A DNA stretch of 5,991 bases, taken from Calditrichia bacterium. GTDB lineage: Bacteria; Calditrichota; Calditrichia; Calditrichales; Calditrichaceae. Position 1 is the first letter of the stretch. Every line of letters begins with the position of its first letter. The position numbers were made by a program, and so were the translations under genes. Positions 5,447 to 5,991 of the stretch are shown one piece after another. Under the pieces are notes generated by a model. The model saw only the letters and a program-made list of their open reading frames with translations. It was not told where the DNA came from and made no database searches. The stretch is from the NCBI GenBank assembly GCA_027039465.1, contig JALWEA010000680.1, positions 1 through 5,991 of the forward strand. The letters run 5' to 3'.

Positions 5447-5991
5447 TCAGACAAACCGCATTGCTCCCTGAATCATTATTCTTCTTTTCCTTACAAAATC
5501 CTTTGTAGTGCAAATGCCCTCTCCGGTCGGGGTCGCAATGGTATGGGAAAACGGCCCTTCGCCCAAATCGCCACCGTCGCCACGCAGCGTTCCACCGTTT
5601 ATTGCCTGAACATCGCAATCCAACGCTTTGGTGTAAATCGTAGCTCGTTTCATGTCATTGGTATAAATGGCAGCCGTGTGTTTAAAATGATGCTCGGCTT
5701 TCAATGCAGCCGCCAACCCGGCATCGAAGTCCTTAACTTTTACCACAGGAATGCAACAGGTCATTTGTTCTGTTTGAACCCAGGGATGATTTTCTTCTGT
5801 TTCGCCAAATAACATCGGTGTTTCATGTGGAATTTTCAACCCGATTGCTTCGGCCAAGATGTATGCCTGCTTGCCCACAAACGTACGATTCACGGCATAT
5901 TCATCACCGGATTTTTGCAGCGCTTTCTCGGCCAAACGATCCATTAATTCCGTCGTTAAACGGTAATTGCCGGCTTTCTCAAAGGCTTCCA
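5447..5991 (-). CDS. CoA-acylating aldehyde dehydrogenase, PduP-type, C-terminal part
   Basis: About 181 C-terminal codons are present; the frame is open to the right edge, upstream of the internal ATG at 5944, which is not the start. The fragment follows Salmonella PduP closely in layout: 'KPWV'-like region seen as 'NHPWVQTEQM', then 'IPVVKVKDFDAGLAAALKAEHHFKHTA', an 'INGG...GDGGDLGEG' loop, the strongly conserved 'TIATPTGEG', and a basic-aromatic end 'FVRKRRIMIQGAMRFV'. The nucleotide-binding half, the catalytic cysteine and any N-terminal encapsulation peptide are outside the window. In BMC pathways this enzyme turns an aldehyde, CoA and NAD+ into acyl-CoA and NADH. In the fucose/rhamnose type the aldehyde would be lactaldehyde; in a propanediol type, propionaldehyde. 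It is the first visible gene of the minus-strand operon and is separated from the aldolase gene by the inverted repeat array. Confidence 0.9.
   Translation of the reverse strand, partial: EAFEKAGNYRLTTELMDRLAEKALQKSGDEYAVNRTFVGKQAYILAEAIGLKIPHETPMLFGETEENHPWVQTEQMTCCIPVVKVKDFDAGLAAALKAEHHFKHTAAIYTNDMKRATIYTKALDCDVQAINGGTLRGDGGDLGEGPFSHTIATPTGEGICTTKDFVRKRRIMIQGAMRFV

Overview
The window reads as chromosome of an anaerobic or fermentative, probably Gram-negative bacterium. Two functional blocks are visible: B12-dependent methyl metabolism (a corrinoid protein followed by the first residues of a RACo-like activator), and part of a probable bacterial-microcompartment (BMC) pathway for deoxysugar degradation (class II sugar-phosphate aldolase with an encapsulation-type tail, CoA-acylating aldehyde dehydrogenase, divergent acetate-kinase-family enzyme). 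This combination fits groups such as Planctomycetes/Verrucomicrobia relatives, Latescibacteria or Calditrichota-like bacteria. That placement is inference; there is no rRNA or other marker here.

Layout, left to right. Positions 1-102 (minus): start of a RACo-like ferredoxin/ASKHA corrinoid activator, running off the left edge. 117-782 (minus): MtbC/MtaC-type corrinoid protein, 14 bp upstream of it in the same transcript. 851-1723: an AT-rich tandem array of eight units of about 113 bp. 1868-2722 (plus): AraC-family regulator with a reasonable sigma70-like promoter in front. 2723-3055: no convincing gene, but a possible terminator hairpin for the convergent gene. 3056-4240 (minus): divergent acetate-kinase-family enzyme. 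4340-5137 (minus): class II aldolase with a C-terminal amphipathic encapsulation helix. 5179-5427: a second, shorter array of the same repeat family in opposite orientation. 5447-5991 (minus): C-terminal part of a PduP-type CoA-acylating aldehyde dehydrogenase, running off the right edge.

How the genes may work together. Transcribed right to left, pduP-like -> aldolase -> kinase form a likely operon. The aldolase would split L-fuculose-1-phosphate (or L-rhamnulose-1-phosphate) into DHAP and L-lactaldehyde inside the compartment. The dehydrogenase would make an acyl-CoA (lactyl-CoA or propionyl-CoA). After a phosphotransacylase not seen here, the kinase would convert acyl-phosphate to acid and ATP. 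The AraC protein is a candidate local regulator. No shell protein lies in the window, so the BMC reading rests on the aldolase tail and gene company.

The least explained content is the 113-bp repeat family: nested heptads, an internal GAAA-loop hairpin, a long imperfect snapback in most units, shared sub-variants between the two loci, and an inverted copy placed inside the metabolic operon.
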